Source: Gemmatimonas aurantiaca T-27 (GTDB lineage: Bacteria > Gemmatimonadota > Gemmatimonadetes > Gemmatimonadales > Gemmatimonadaceae). From it: 64,000 nucleotides of DNA. This document shows, piece after piece, positions 51,941 through 63,300 of this stretch (its first letter is position 1; every line of letters begins with the position of its first letter). The DNA lies in NCBI RefSeq assembly GCF_000010305.1, contig NC_012489.1, positions 4,347,646 through 4,411,645 on the forward strand. Reading direction: 5' to 3'. Under the pieces are notes generated by a model. The model saw only the letters and a program-made list of their open reading frames with translations. It was not told where the DNA came from and made no database searches. The translations under genes and the position numbers were made by a program.

Positions 51941-54742
51941 TCACCCTGAATTGCGCAACCCCGCAGCAATGCCGTTGATCGTGATGTGAATGCCGCGCCG
52001 CATGAGATCATCGGGCGCGGTCCCGGAGGCGACGTGCTCACGATGGCGCTGCAGCAGGGCGATCTGCAGGTGATTGAGCGGATCCATGTACGGGAACCGG
52101 TTGGCCATGGAGCGCACGAGCAGCGGGTTGTCGGCCAGCAGTTGGTCCTGTCCGGTGATCTGCCGCAATGCGTCGCGCGTGCGATGCCATTCGGCTTCGA
52201 TGGCCGCGAAGATGGTACGACGCAGCGTTTCGTCCTGCACCAGCTCTGAGTAGCGCGACGCCACCCGCAGGTCGCTCTTGGCCAACACCATGTCCACGTT
52301 GGACAGCAGTGTGCGGAAGAATGGCCAGTGCTGCGCCATGCGCTGCAATACGGGTAGTCCATCGGGCTGCTCTACGAGCCATGCCGTCACCGCACTGCCG
52401 AAGCCGTACCATCCGGGCAGCATGCAACGGCACTGCGCCCAGGCAAACACCCAGGGAATGGCGCGCAGATCTTCGATGCGATCGGACGGTTTCCGACTCG
52501 CTGGTCGACTGCCGATGTTGAGTGTGGCGATTTCGGCCAGCGGTGTACTCTCGCGAAAGTACTGCGCGAATCCGGGCGTTTCGTACACCAGCGCACGATA
52601 CGCCGCATAAGCGTGCGCGGAGAGGCGCTCCATGACCGGACGGAATGCCGTCACCTGATCAGCACCGCTTTCATGGTCGGTGAGTGTGGCCTCCAGTGTG
52701 GCCGCCACCAGCAACTCGAGATTGCGGCGTCCCACATCGGGCGTGGCGTATTTGGAGGCAATGACCTCGCCTTGTTCGGTGAGGCGAATCTGACCGGTCA
52801 CCGCCCCTGCGGGCTGTGCCAGGATGGCGTCGTAGCTGGGTCCACCACCGCGTCCCACACTGCCACCCCGACCATGAAAGAACCGCAACTGCACCCCGGC
52901 GTCCCCGAACGCCTGCATCAGCGCAGTCTGCGCCTGATACAGCTCCCAGCCACTGGTGAGAAAGCCACCATCCTTGTTGCTGTCGGAATACCCCAGCATC
53001 ACTTCCTGCACGTCACCGCGGGTACGCAGGAGTGCGCGATACACTGGCAGCGCGAGCGCCGCACGCATCGTGTCACCAGCACGCCGCAGGTCGGCAATGG
53101 TTTCGAACAATGGCACGATATCGAGGCCCAGCGTGGCCTGCTGACCACCCGTGGCGAGCCCTGCTTCCTTCAGCATCAGTGCCACTTCCAGCAAGTCCGA
53201 TACACCATCACACTTGGAGATCACGTAGTGCGGCAACGCACTCGCGCCATAACGCTGCCGCAGGCGGGCGGCCGTGAAGACGATCGCCAGCTCACCGGCC
53301 ACTTCTTCGCTGTAACGCAGATGCGGAGAATGCAGCGGACGCGTGCCCTCGAGCTCGCGGGCCAGCAACGCCACCCGTTGCGATTCGTCGAGCGCCGCAT
53401 AATTGTCGCACACCCCAGCCTGCGCGAACAGCTCCGTGACCACACGTTCGTGCACATCGGCGTTCTGCCGCAGATCGAGTGGTGCGAGATGGAAGCCGAA
53501 TCCCTGCACCGCCATCAGCAACCGACGCAGCCGTCCGGCGGCGAGCAGACCCACACCCGTGGTCGTGAGTGCATCGCGGATGATGACGAGGTCATCGTAC
53601 AGCGCATCGGCGGAGGCATACGGCTCACCGCTGCCCAGTGCCGCGCGCACCGGTGGTGGCAGTTCGAGCCCACTCATGGTGGACGCGACCCGCGCGTAGA
53701 TGCCGCTCAGTGCGCGACGATACGGTTCGTCGAGACGCTGCGCGCTGGTATCGGGTGAGCGTGCGGCCAGGGCTTCCAGTGCCGGCGTCACCGCATGCAA
53801 GGTGCGTGACAGCGACAATTGCTGTCCGAGTGCGTGAATCTCCTGCAGATAAAAATCGAATGTCGCCGACGCCTGCAGGCGCAGTGTCTCGTGCAACACA
53901 TCGGCCGTGACAAACGGATTGCCATCACGATCGCCGCCGATCCAACTGCCGGGTTGTAGAAAAGGCGTCAGTTGCCAGGTGCTGCCGGGGAACTGCGCTG
54001 ATAGCAAATCCTCGAGATTTGCATGCAGGCGCGGCACCTCGGTGAAGAACGTGCTGCGAAAATACGCGATGCCGTTCTTCACTTCGTCCACGACCCGCAG
54101 GCGCTCGCCGCGTACGATGCGCGTGTGCCAGAGCGTGAGCACGAGGCGCGTGAGCAGGGCATCACTTTCCGTGCGCTCTTCTCCCGTGAGCACCATGCGA
54201 TCGCGCTGCTCGAGCAGCGTGGCAATCTGCTGCATGACGGTGAGCGTACTCTGTCGCTGTACCTCGGTGGGGTGTGCCGTGAGCACCGGTGAGACGAGCG
54301 CACTGCGAAAGAAGGCCGTCAGACGCTCCTGTGCGAGGCCGTCGTTGCCGATCGCTTGACGGACCATCTCGAGGGCAAACTCCAGCGTGCCTTCGCGCGG
54401 CCGAGAGCCCATGACTTCGTGGGCGCGTCGCCGGCGGCCGCGGTGGGTGTCCTCGGCGATGTTGGCCAACTGCAGGAAGTACGAAAACGCACGCACCACG
54501 CTGAGCATCGTGTCGGGCGGCAGTGGATCCAGCAGGACATGCAGCGCCTCCCGGTCCTCGGCCCGACCTTCCCGGGCGAACCGGATGGCCGCGCGCCGAG
54601 TGTCCTCCACGAGCTGGAAGACATCAGCCCCTTCCTGCTCACGGACCGCGTCACCCAGCAGGCGGCCCAGGAGGCGGATATCGTCGCGGAGGGGACGGTC
54701 CTTCTCGTCCCTCGCTGGAGGTGGGTCGAGGATGTCGGTCAT
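51941..54742 (-). CDS. ppc: phosphoenolpyruvate carboxylase
   Basis: 933 residues, full length. Motifs: VLTAHPTEVQRQS (catalytic His157), QPGSWIGGDRDGNPFVTADV, VMLGYSDSNKDGGFLTS (about 570), LRFFHGRGGSVGRGGGPSYD (about 610) and the tail-end GIAAGLRNSG, the conserved inhibitor-binding C-terminus. It fixes bicarbonate on PEP to give oxaloacetate for the TCA cycle. ATG at 54742 with no closer alternative. Stands alone, convergent with the kinase through the long inverted repeat. Confidence 0.96.
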   Translation of the reverse strand: MTDILDPPPARDEKDRPLRDDIRLLGRLLGDAVREQEGADVFQLVEDTRRAAIRFAREGRAEDREALHVLLDPLPPDTMLSVVRAFSYFLQLANIAEDTHRGRRRRAHEVMGSRPREGTLEFALEMVRQAIGNDGLAQERLTAFFRSALVSPVLTAHPTEVQRQSTLTVMQQIATLLEQRDRMVLTGEERTESDALLTRLVLTLWHTRIVRGERLRVVDEVKNGIAYFRSTFFTEVPRLHANLEDLLSAQFPGSTWQLTPFLQPGSWIGGDRDGNPFVTADVLHETLRLQASATFDFYLQEIHALGQQLSLSRTLHAVTPALEALAARSPDTSAQRLDEPYRRALSGIYARVASTMSGLELPPPVRAALGSGEPYASADALYDDLVIIRDALTTTGVGLLAAGRLRRLLMAVQGFGFHLAPLDLRQNADVHERVVTELFAQAGVCDNYAALDESQRVALLARELEGTRPLHSPHLRYSEEVAGELAIVFTAARLRQRYGASALPHYVISKCDGVSDLLEVALMLKEAGLATGGQQATLGLDIVPLFETIADLRRAGDTMRAALALPVYRALLRTRGDVQEVMLGYSDSNKDGGFLTSGWELYQAQTALMQAFGDAGVQLRFFHGRGGSVGRGGGPSYDAILAQPAGAVTGQIRLTEQGEVIASKYATPDVGRRNLELLVAATLEATLTDHESGADQVTAFRPVMERLSAHAYAAYRALVYETPGFAQYFRESTPLAEIATLNIGSRPASRKPSDRIEDLRAIPWVFAWAQCRCMLPGWYGFGSAVTAWLVEQPDGLPVLQRMAQHWPFFRTLLSNVDMVLAKSDLRVASRYSELVQDETLRRTIFAAIEAEWHRTRDALRQITGQDQLLADNPLLVRSMANRFPYMDPLNHLQIALLQRHREHVASGTAPDDLMRRGIHITINGIAAGLRNSG

Positions 54743-54795
54743 GACGGAACCTTCGCCCGTGGGAGGCCTGGGTCAACGGAAAGATCGTTGAACCG

Positions 54796-55860
54796 CTACC
54801 CCCCCACCCCTTTCCTCACCACATCCGGGAAATCGCCGAACATCCCGTCCACCCCAAGCCGCACAAACTCCTGCACCTCGGCCAGCGGATCCCCGCCATA
54901 GCGCTTGCCCAGAAACACCGACTCCGACCGCAGTGTCCACACATGCACCTTGAGCCCCGCCGCATGGGCATCGCCTATCAGCGACGTGGGGACACTGGCC
55001 GAATCCCCGCCCACGATCATGCGCGTGTTGACCCCGATGGCATCGGCAAAGGTGCGGATCTCGCGCAGCCCCTCCGGCGTGACCCACTGCGCGCCCGTGC
55101 GCCGGTCATAGGGCACCTGGCCACTCGACAGTAGCAACACCAGCCGCACCCGCGTCTCCGGCCGGAGCGCCCGCAGGTTGCCCACCTCGAAGCTCTGGAT
55201 GAACACCGGCGCATCGGCGCGATCGAGACCACGGGCCCGTAAGCTGCGGAGCAACGCCGGCTCGAGCGGCAGGCCAATGCTCCGGAAGTACGTGGGGTGT
55301 TTGGTCTCCGGATACACGCCCACCACCCGCCCACGCGCCTTCGACAGGGAATCGGCGAGTGCCAGCACCTCATCGAAGGTGGGAATGGCAAACTGTCCGT
55401 CGAAATCGTGCGAGCGAAACGCCAACCGTTCGCGGGCCCGCAGTGTCCGAAGCTCGGCGATCGTGAAGTCTTCGGTGAACCAGCCGCTGACCGTGTCCCC
55501 ATCGATGACCTTGCGGGTCTTTCGCGACGGATAGCGCTCGGCCACGTCGGTGGTACCACCGATCTCATTCTCATGACGGGCCACGAGCACACCATCACGG
55601 GTGCTCACGAGATCGGGCTCGATGTAGTCGGCCCCCATCTCCACGGCCAGCGTATAGGCGGCAATGGTATGCTCGGGCCGATGTCCGCTGGCGCCGCGGT
55701 GGGCGATGACCAGGGGACGGGCGGCGGGCATCACGGCGCCGCTCGGGGCCGAAGCGCCGCCCCGACATGCGGGCAGGGTCAGCAACACGCCCGTCCCGAG
55801 GAGGGACATGGCGAGCAGACGGGTGACCCGTCGAACGAATGGACGATGGCAGGGTGTCAT
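54796..55860 (-). CDS. glycerophosphodiester phosphodiesterase, lipoprotein
   Basis: 354 residues from ATG 55860; the upstream frame continuation overlaps the kinase and is not similar. Lipoprotein signal ending LLTLPAC. GDPD motifs: LVIAHRGASGHRPEHTIAAY (catalytic His of HRG), GADYIEPDLVSTRDGVLVAR and HENEIGGTTDVAERYP, plus VKVHVWTLRSESV-like KVHVWTLRSE near the C-terminus. Hydrolyses glycerophosphodiesters to glycerol-3-phosphate and an alcohol in the periplasm. Shares a 34-base gap with the divergent kinase start. Confidence 0.9.
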   Translation of the reverse strand: MTPCHRPFVRRVTRLLAMSLLGTGVLLTLPACRGGASAPSGAVMPAARPLVIAHRGASGHRPEHTIAAYTLAVEMGADYIEPDLVSTRDGVLVARHENEIGGTTDVAERYPSRKTRKVIDGDTVSGWFTEDFTIAELRTLRARERLAFRSHDFDGQFAIPTFDEVLALADSLSKARGRVVGVYPETKHPTYFRSIGLPLEPALLRSLRARGLDRADAPVFIQSFEVGNLRALRPETRVRLVLLLSSGQVPYDRRTGAQWVTPEGLREIRTFADAIGVNTRMIVGGDSASVPTSLIGDAHAAGLKVHVWTLRSESVFLGKRYGGDPLAEVQEFVRLGVDGMFGDFPDVVRKGVGG

Positions 55861-55894
55861 GGAGTTTCGTCGATCTTCGCCCCAACTTACCGCT

Positions 55895-58800
55895 ATGAGC
55901 GACCCGTCATCCCAGGACATCGAGTCACGGCTTCGTACCGCCCTTGCCGGGCAGTACCGTGTGGAAGGCTTGCTGGGACAGGGCGGTATGGGGGCTGTGT
56001 TCCGCGCCCATGACGAGGCGCTCGACAGACCCGTCGCCATCAAGGTGGTCTCGCCCGATATGGCGGCCAGCGCGGAGCTGCGCCAGCGGTTCGTCATGGA
56101 GTCGCGCACGGTGGCCCGCCTGCGGCATCCGAATATCGTGGCCGTGTACGCCGCCGGTGAGGTGGACGGACTGCTGTACTTCGTGATGGAGTTCGTGCCG
56201 GGCGAGAGTCTGCGCGACCGGCTCACACGGGAGCACAAGCTGTCGGAGCACGACGCCGCCCCGATCCTGCGTGACATGGGGCTCGCGCTCGACTACGCGC
56301 ACGCCGCCGGTGTGGTGCATCGCGACGTGAAGCCCGAGAATGTGCTGCTCGATCGCGAAACGGGCCGCGCCATGCTCACCGACTTCGGCGTCGCGCGCGC
56401 GTTGCAGAGCAATGTGCAGCTCACCGGCGCCGGCTTTGTTTTGGGATCGCCGCGCTACATGAGCCCTGAGCAGGCCGGTGGCGAACCCTCCATCGATGGC
56501 CGCAGCGACCTCTACTCGCTGGGTCTCATTGCCGTGGAGATGATCACGGGCACGCCGGCGGTGGAAGCCACCACGGCGGCGACGGTACTCATCAAACACC
56601 TCACCGAGCAGGTCCCGTCGTTGGCCGTATCGGCCCCCGGCACATCGGAGACGGTGTCGCAGGCCGTAGATCTGCTGCTGCGCAAGGATCCCAACGAGCG
56701 CTGGGCGCGCGGACGGGATTTTGCTGCAGCAGTGATGGGGGAGCCGATTCCCGGAACGACACCCGCGCCAGGTGCCTTGTCGCGTACCACGGCAAATGCC
56801 CGCGCTTCACGGGCCGCGAAGACAATGCGCACGTGGATTGGCGCCGGCGTGGGCACCCTCGCGGCCGTGGCGGCGGGCGTCTTCTTCCTTGGCAATCGTG
56901 GCAGCAGCAGCGACAAGGAGTGGATCGTCGCGCCCTTCGAAGTGCAGAGCCCCGATCGCTCGCTCGACTGGTTGCGCGAGGGTGGGCTCAACATGCTCAC
57001 CATCTCGTTGGCGCAGTGGAAAGATCTGCACGTCGTCGAATACGAACGCACGCTGGATCTGCTGCGCGATGAGAAGCTGGAAGACGCACGCCGCGTGGGA
57101 CTCGAAGACGCCCAGCGTCTCGCGCGCCGTGGCGGCGCCGGCCGGGTCGTGCTCGGTCAGCTCACGCTGGCCGGTGACTCGGTGATTGCCACGGCCAATC
57201 TGTACGATGTGCGTTCGGGCAAGGTCACCGATCGTGCACGTGCGGCCGCGCTACGTACCGCCGACCCACGCGGTCTGTTCGAGCAACTGGCCGGTGAATT
57301 GCTGGATCTGGTGGGCGGTCCGCGTTTGTCGCTCGATCTGGCGCAGCAAACCACCACATCGGTGGAAGCCTATCGCCTGTACCTGACCGGGTTGCGTGCA
57401 CTCAATTCGTGGCGACTCGCACAAGCCGACTCGATGTTCTCGCAGGCCATCGAGCTCGACTCCACGTTTGCGCTGGCGTACTACCGTCGTTCATTGGGTC
57501 AGGGATGGCGCGGTCGGATGGACAGCTCGATGCTGTTCGATGTGGATCACGCCGTGCAATACGCCTCGCGGCTGCCGTCGCGCCAGCAGGAGATCGTACG
57601 CGGACAGGCGGAGCTCACGCGCGGCTTTGTGAACATGGCCACCGGCGATCCGGTTGCGTCACGCGCTTCGTTCCTGCAGTCGCGTGATCGTTTTGCGAAG
57701 CTGGTGGTGATCGATTCGCTGGACGCCGAAGCCTGGTATGCGCTGGCCGATGCCGACTATCACCTGGTCTGGAGCACCAGCTACGGTCGCAACGCCGACA
57801 GCGCATCCAAGTACCTGAATGAATCGATGCGGGCATTTCAGCGCACGATTCGTCTCGACTCCACGTTCCACCTGGCCTACCAGCACCTCGTGGATCTGTA
57901 TGAACGGGCCGCCGTGCCGCGCTCGTTCATTCTGGTGAACGATTCCATCAAGGCCGGTGGGTCTGAAGCCAACGAACGTCGCGTGGGCACTCCCGAACGC
58001 ATCGCGACGCTGCGCACGGCGGCCAGTGCCCGGGCTCGTGAGGCAGCGTTGGGTTGGATCGCTGCCGACCCCGACGCATCACAGGCCCGCCTCTCGCTGG
58101 CCACCAATCTCGAAGCAGCGGGCATGGCGGACAGCGCGGTCAAAGTGCTGCAGGCCACCATGGCACGGTCCTCCACCAACTCGGCCGCCGTGCCGTGGCG
58201 CATTCTCCGCATCCGGGCGCGACAACTGCAACCCGGCATCGGTCGGGCCTACGCAGATCTCCTTGGTCGCACACCGGTGGATTCGTTTGCGGCGATGGGT
58301 CTGCTTGAGCGCTATTCAGCCCTGACCGACGCGATGTCCGCCGCGGGACTCTCCGGACGCCTCTCGCTATTGCCCACGGCGGCCGATCTGCTCACCAACA
58401 CCACGGTGATGCTGCCGGCCGTGGCGCAGACGCCCACGCGGGTCATCGCACAGTGGTTCGCCTTGGCCGTGCGCGGCGGAGCGGGTGTGCCACTGACCAC
58501 GGCAGAAAAGGCCCAGTTCGACGAAGTCACCAGCATCCTGAGCAAGCTCCCGCCGGAGCGCCGTGACCGCGTGAGCGCGTATCTCATGTACCTCGGCACG
58601 CGCGACTCCACGTACGCCAAGATCGCACTCAAGACCGTGGCCGATCAGGGCGATACGGTGGGCTATCCCGAGTTGGTGGCCTTGCTGTCGTTGCAGCGCG
58701 GCGACAAGGCGACCGCTGAGCGTCTCGCGCGGAGCTTCCCGTTGCCTGATTCGCTGCGCAAGTCGGTGATCGGCACGACTGGCATGCGCATGGTCTCGCG

Positions 58801-59101
58801 GGCGCTGGTGCTTTCGGAACTGGGCAACACACGTAGGGCGGTGGAAACGCTGGAAGCTATTGATCCCGTGCGTTTCCAACGCAGCGATGCGCTCGACATC
58901 ACCTGGGCGGTGTATGTCCGTCAGTTCATGTTGCGCGGCCAGTTGTATGAAAAGCTCGACGAGCGAGCCAAGGCCCTTGCCTCGTACGAGCGCTTTCTGA
59001 CACTGTGGCAGGAGGCTGAAGAGCCGCTGCAGCCACAGCTCCGGGAAGCCCGGGAAGCCGTGGCGCGCCTGCGCGATGCCGCAGTCACCCGCCCCGGCTG
59101 A
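55895..59101 (+). CDS. Ser/Thr protein kinase with TPR-like sensor region
   Basis: 1068 residues from ATG 55895. Kinase domain 20-280: GQGGMGAVFRAHD (28-40), Lys50, VVHRDVKPENVLL (141-153), DFGVARAL (163-170), GSPRYMSPEQAGG. One membrane segment (about 310-332, GVGTLAAVAAGVFFLG) puts the rest outside. Residues 345-510 form a TolB-like/adenylate-cyclase-linked domain (VAPFEVQSPDRSLDWLREGG), then helical TPR-like repeats to the end (ALNSWRLAQADSMFSQAIEL, ALASYERFLTLWQEAEEP). It should sense an extracytoplasmic cue and phosphorylate cytoplasmic targets. Followed at 26 bases by an ankyrin gene. Confidence 0.93.
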   Translation: MSDPSSQDIESRLRTALAGQYRVEGLLGQGGMGAVFRAHDEALDRPVAIKVVSPDMAASAELRQRFVMESRTVARLRHPNIVAVYAAGEVDGLLYFVMEFVPGESLRDRLTREHKLSEHDAAPILRDMGLALDYAHAAGVVHRDVKPENVLLDRETGRAMLTDFGVARALQSNVQLTGAGFVLGSPRYMSPEQAGGEPSIDGRSDLYSLGLIAVEMITGTPAVEATTAATVLIKHLTEQVPSLAVSAPGTSETVSQAVDLLLRKDPNERWARGRDFAAAVMGEPIPGTTPAPGALSRTTANARASRAAKTMRTWIGAGVGTLAAVAAGVFFLGNRGSSSDKEWIVAPFEVQSPDRSLDWLREGGLNMLTISLAQWKDLHVVEYERTLDLLRDEKLEDARRVGLEDAQRLARRGGAGRVVLGQLTLAGDSVIATANLYDVRSGKVTDRARAAALRTADPRGLFEQLAGELLDLVGGPRLSLDLAQQTTTSVEAYRLYLTGLRALNSWRLAQADSMFSQAIELDSTFALAYYRRSLGQGWRGRMDSSMLFDVDHAVQYASRLPSRQQEIVRGQAELTRGFVNMATGDPVASRASFLQSRDRFAKLVVIDSLDAEAWYALADADYHLVWSTSYGRNADSASKYLNESMRAFQRTIRLDSTFHLAYQHLVDLYERAAVPRSFILVNDSIKAGGSEANERRVGTPERIATLRTAASARAREAALGWIAADPDASQARLSLATNLEAAGMADSAVKVLQATMARSSTNSAAVPWRILRIRARQLQPGIGRAYADLLGRTPVDSFAAMGLLERYSALTDAMSAAGLSGRLSLLPTAADLLTNTTVMLPAVAQTPTRVIAQWFALAVRGGAGVPLTTAEKAQFDEVTSILSKLPPERRDRVSAYLMYLGTRDSTYAKIALKTVADQGDTVGYPELVALLSLQRGDKATAERLARSFPLPDSLRKSVIGTTGMRMVSRALVLSELGNTRRAVETLEAIDPVRFQRSDALDITWAVYVRQFMLRGQLYEKLDERAKALASYERFLTLWQEAEEPLQPQLREAREAVARLRDAAVTRPG

Positions 59102-59126
59102 TCATCACTTTGTTCCGGACGGTTGC

Positions 59127-59801
59127 ATGGTCCCCACTGCCCCTGAAGCACTGTTGACCGCCATCCGTGGCCGTGATCGCGCCACGATCGAACGGATGTT
59201 GCGGGATGATCCGGCGCTGTCCACGCAGCGTGCGGCCGGTGGCGAGTCGCTGGTGTTGCACGCCTGTTATCTCGGTGCCGCCGAACTCGCCCCGCTGTTG
59301 CTGCACGGGCGTAAGCCCGATGCTCCGGAGTCTGCCGCGCTGGGTGATGTGACGGCGTTGCGCTCCGCCATCGAAAATGACGATGATGCCCGTGTACGTC
59401 GCAGCAGTGATGGCTGGTCGCCACTGCATCTCGCGGCATTCTTCGGTCAGGTCGATGCCGTGGCACTACTCATCGATCACGGTGCACCATTGGATGCGCT
59501 GAGCACCAACGCCACCCGCAATACACCGCTGCATGCGGCGTTGGCCGGTGCCACCAATGCCACCATTGTGCGGCGGCTGGTGTTTGCCGGCGCCGATGTG
59601 GGCGCACGCGGCGCGCACGGCATCACCCCGTTGCATCTCGCGGCGTCGCGTGGCGATCAGGCGTTGTGCGACCTGCTCATCACGCGGGGCGCCGATGCAC
59701 ACGCGAAGATGGAAGACGGTAGCACACCCGCCATGTTGGCGATTGCCCGGGGCTTCCACGAGGTGGGCGAGAAGCTGGCCGCCATCGGCACAGACAGTTG
59801 A
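59127..59801 (+). CDS. ankyrin-repeat protein
   Basis: 224 residues from ATG 59127 (an earlier frame start overlaps the kinase gene and adds no ankyrin sequence). About five to six ankyrin repeats, e.g. DGWSPLHLAAFFGQVDAVAL, NTPLHAALAGATNATIVRRL, HGITPLHLAASRGDQALCDL and a weaker STPAMLAIARGFHEVGEKLA. No signal peptide. Ankyrin repeats mediate protein binding; it may be a partner or substrate of the kinase just upstream, by context only. Confidence 0.88.
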   Translation: MVPTAPEALLTAIRGRDRATIERMLRDDPALSTQRAAGGESLVLHACYLGAAELAPLLLHGRKPDAPESAALGDVTALRSAIENDDDARVRRSSDGWSPLHLAAFFGQVDAVALLIDHGAPLDALSTNATRNTPLHAALAGATNATIVRRLVFAGADVGARGAHGITPLHLAASRGDQALCDLLITRGADAHAKMEDGSTPAMLAIARGFHEVGEKLAAIGTDS

Positions 59802-59949
59802 GGCCGTTACCGGCGCATTGAGCCTATGTAGCCGTTGGTGCGTCGCATCACCAACTGGCCGGATCTTCGTGATATGGCGCGGGTCGTACTCAAGCGGCGG
59901 CGAAAGCCGCGGTAGTTCGCTTTGAGATCCCTCCAGCCAGGAGCATTCC

Positions 59950-60312
59950 ATGAACACACGCCAGATACTCGGAACGTTGGCCGTGCTTGCTGTAACGGCC
60001 GCTTGCGGTAATACGGCCGATGGAGCGAAGCAGGACGCGGAGAATGCAGCGGACAAGACCGCTGAGTTGGCCGCGGATGCGGGCACCAAGGTAGAAGGCG
60101 CCCTCGAGACGGGTCAGGTGAAAACCGCGCTCACCACCGACACACGTATCGACGCCAGTGACATCAACGTCGATACCAATGAAGACACCAAGACGGTGAC
60201 ACTGCGCGGCACCGTGCCCACGGAAGAGCAGAAGAAGCTCGCCGAGGAAGTCGCCACCGCGAAGGCGGTGGGTTACAAGGTGACCAACGATCTCACGATC
60301 AAGCCGAAGTAA
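59950..60312 (+). CDS. BON-domain lipoprotein
   Basis: 120 residues with Shine-Dalgarno AGGAG. Lipobox AVTAAC (Cys19). A helical Ala/Lys/Asp spacer (DAENAADKTAELAADAGTKV) then a BON domain: VKTALTTDTRIDASDINVDT, NEDTKTVTLRGTVPTEEQKK and TNDLTIKP. BON domains bind phospholipid or the cell surface; such lipoproteins (OsmY-like) are stress-related. Alone between the ankyrin gene and the convergent RND gene. Confidence 0.9.
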   Translation: MNTRQILGTLAVLAVTAACGNTADGAKQDAENAADKTAELAADAGTKVEGALETGQVKTALTTDTRIDASDINVDTNEDTKTVTLRGTVPTEEQKKLAEEVATAKAVGYKVTNDLTIKPK

Positions 60313-60328
60313 CCCAGATCGCAGCCGA

Positions 60329-60347
60329 GCGCACGTCAGGCGTGCGC
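60329..60347. terminator. hairpin spanning the RND stop codon
   Basis: GCGCACG / CGTGCGC with a 5-base loop, between the convergent BON and RND genes. Short and without U-runs; a possible shared terminator. Confidence 0.4.
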
Positions 60348-63300
60348 CGGCGACACGGAGGCCGGACCGACCAGCATCGGTTCGGCCTCCGTTGTCGTTT
60401 CGACGTCCAGTGCGGGCGCCAGCAACTTGTACAGCACGGGGGTCACCAGACGCGCGATGAGCGTGCTGGATACGAGTCCGCCGATGATCACCCAGGCGAG
60501 CGGCGAATACAGCCCCGACCCCTGCACCGCGAGTGGCAACAGCCCACCGATGGCCGTGAACGTGGTGAGTACGATGGGCAGGAAGCGGATCTCGCCGGCA
60601 CGACGAATGGCCTCGTCGAGTGGCACCCCTTCCCGCCGCAACTGATCGGTGAAGTCCACCAGCAGAATGCTCGTCTTGATCTCGATGCCCACCAGCGCCA
60701 CAAATCCGATCATCGCCGTGAAGCTCAGGGTGTAGCCGCTGAAGAGCAGCGCGACAATACCACCAACGACACCCAGTGGAATCACCGACGCCACCACCAA
60801 GGTGGTGCGGAAGTCGCGGAATTCGAGCACAAGAATGGCCAGGATGGCAAACACCGCCACAATGATGGCGCTGCCGATGCCACCAAAGCTTTCCTCTCGA
60901 CTTTCGATTTCGCCGGCCGGATGCAACGTGTACCCGGCAGGCAAAGCGATGGAGTCGAGGCGCGCGATCACGGTGCGTGTGACGGCGTCGGTATTGAATC
61001 CCGATCGCACGTAACTGGTCACGGTCACACTGCGCTGGCGGTCCTTGTGATCGATGGTGGTGGGCGAGGCTTCGAAGCGGGTGGTCGCCAACTGCGACAG
61101 CGGCACCATGGCCCCCGTCACACTGCTCACGAAGATGCGTTCGAGCGCTTCGGGTGCCGGCCGGCCCTGATGGGCAATGCGCACCATGAGCGGATACTCT
61201 TCGCCATTGTCGGCGCGGATTTTTCCGGCTTCGAGTCCGGCAATACCCAGGCGCAGGGTGCGTTCCACTTCCGCACTGGGTACGCCCAACAAGCCGGCCT
61301 TCTGCTTGTCCACCACGAGCTGCAGATCGGAGCGACGCAGACGCACGGGATTGTTCACATACTGCGTACCGGCGGTGCTGGCCAACACCGCTTCGTACTG
61401 TGCGGCGATGTGTTGCAACGTATCGAGGTCGGTGCCTTCTACACGCATGGCGATGGGCGCGTCGATAGGCGGGCCGTTCTCGAACTCCTTGAGTTCGATA
61501 CGGGCTCCGGGATACAACGCCAGCTTCTCGCGCAACGAATCGAGCACCACGGGCGTGCGCACGTTGTCGTATTCGTTGAGCAACACCAGCATCTGCGCGC
61601 GATTGGGCGCCTCGGCACGCTGGAACACGTTGTAGTACACGGCCGGGTTGTCCTTGCCCACATTGGCCAGCACCGCCCGCGTGGACGGATGTGCACCGAT
61701 CACGCCTTCGGCATATCGCACCGCCCGATTGGTTTCCGCCAGCGACGTGCCATCGGGTGTGGCAATGTCTACGTGGTACTGTGGTGTGCCGGCCTTGGGA
61801 AAGAGCGAGAAGCCCACGGCTGGCACCAGCGCCACCGCACCAACGATGAGCAGCGCCGACACGGCGAGCGTGACGTAGGGTCTGGCCATCGCGCGTCCCA
61901 GGAGCGGCGCATAGGTGCGATGGATGGCGCGGTCGAGCCATTGCAGTGCACGATTGCCATGCTCCGATTCCGTGCGTGGCATCAAGCGACTGGCCAGCCA
62001 TGGAATGATGGTGAGCGAGACGAACAAGCTGGCCAACACCGCGTACACCACTGCGATCGGCAATGACCGGATATACTTGCCGGCAAGCCCCGGCAGGAAC
62101 AGCAGCGGCAGGAAGGCAAAGATGAGCGTTCCGGTGGCGCCCACCACGGCCACACCAATCTGCTTGGTGGCTTCGATCGCAGCAGCCGTGCGCGAATAGC
62201 CTTGCCGCAGAAAACGTGAGATGTTCTCCACCACCACGATGGAGTCATCCACCAGCAACCCCAGCGCGATCACAAAACCCACGATCGAGAGCTGATTGAT
62301 GGAGAAGCCAGTGGCATAGAGCATCGTGACGGCCATTGCGAGCGACAGCGGAATGGAGATCATCACGATGATCGACGCCCGTGTACCCAGGGGCAGCAAT
62401 GTGATGAGCACCAGCAGAATGGCGATCACAAAGTCTTCACCCAGACGGGCCAGTCTCCGGTCGACATTCTCCGACTGATCGAAACCACGGGCCAATGTGA
62501 CGCTCTTGGGCAGCGTGGGTTCGAATTCATCGAGCACCTGCCAGACGGCCTGTTTGACGCTGGAAACGTTTTGTCCTTTTTGTACGGCCACGGTCACCCA
62601 CATGGCACGTTCCCCGTTCCAGCGACCCATGTGCACCGGATCACCGTCACCCCACGATACCGTGGCCACGTCCTGCACCCGCACCATGGCTCCATTGGCG
62701 CCGGCAATCACGGTGCGTTCCACATCGGCCGCGGTGCGATACCGCCCGGTGGTAGCCACGTTGTAGCGCCGCGTGCCCACGTCCACTGATCCGCCGGGGA
62801 TCTGCGTGTTGTCACTGCCCAGCGCATTGAGCACCTGCGACGGCGTGATACCCAGTCGAGCCAGACGACCAAGATCGAGCGTCACCTGCATTTCACGCGG
62901 CGGTGCGGCCCAGCGTTTGGCGTGTTTGACACCGGGCACTTGCTCGAGCGCATCCTCGAGGCGCTTGGCGATATCGTCCACCTGTGTGAACGGTGCTGAC
63001 GGTGCGACCAGTGCCACCTGAAACACGGTCAGATCGGAATTCTCGTTGCGCTGGATATCCAGGCGATTGAGGGCCGCCGGCAGGGTGGGACGCAGAGCAT
63101 TCACCTCGCGTACGACCTGATCGTATTTGCGTTCGGCGTCCACATCGGGATCGAACTCCACGCGCACCACCGACAGACCATCGGAGCTGGTGCTTTCCAG
63201 CTTGATGACATCGGTGAGTGTCTTGAGCTGCTTCTCCACCGGATCGGTGACGAGTTGTTCCATGTCTTCCGGCGATGCACCCGGATAGACGGCCACCACG

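Noticed and set aside
59890-62066. Long frames on both strands (574 and 703 codons) across the RND gene
   Set aside because: Shadows of the RND coding frame; no start signals or domain motifs.
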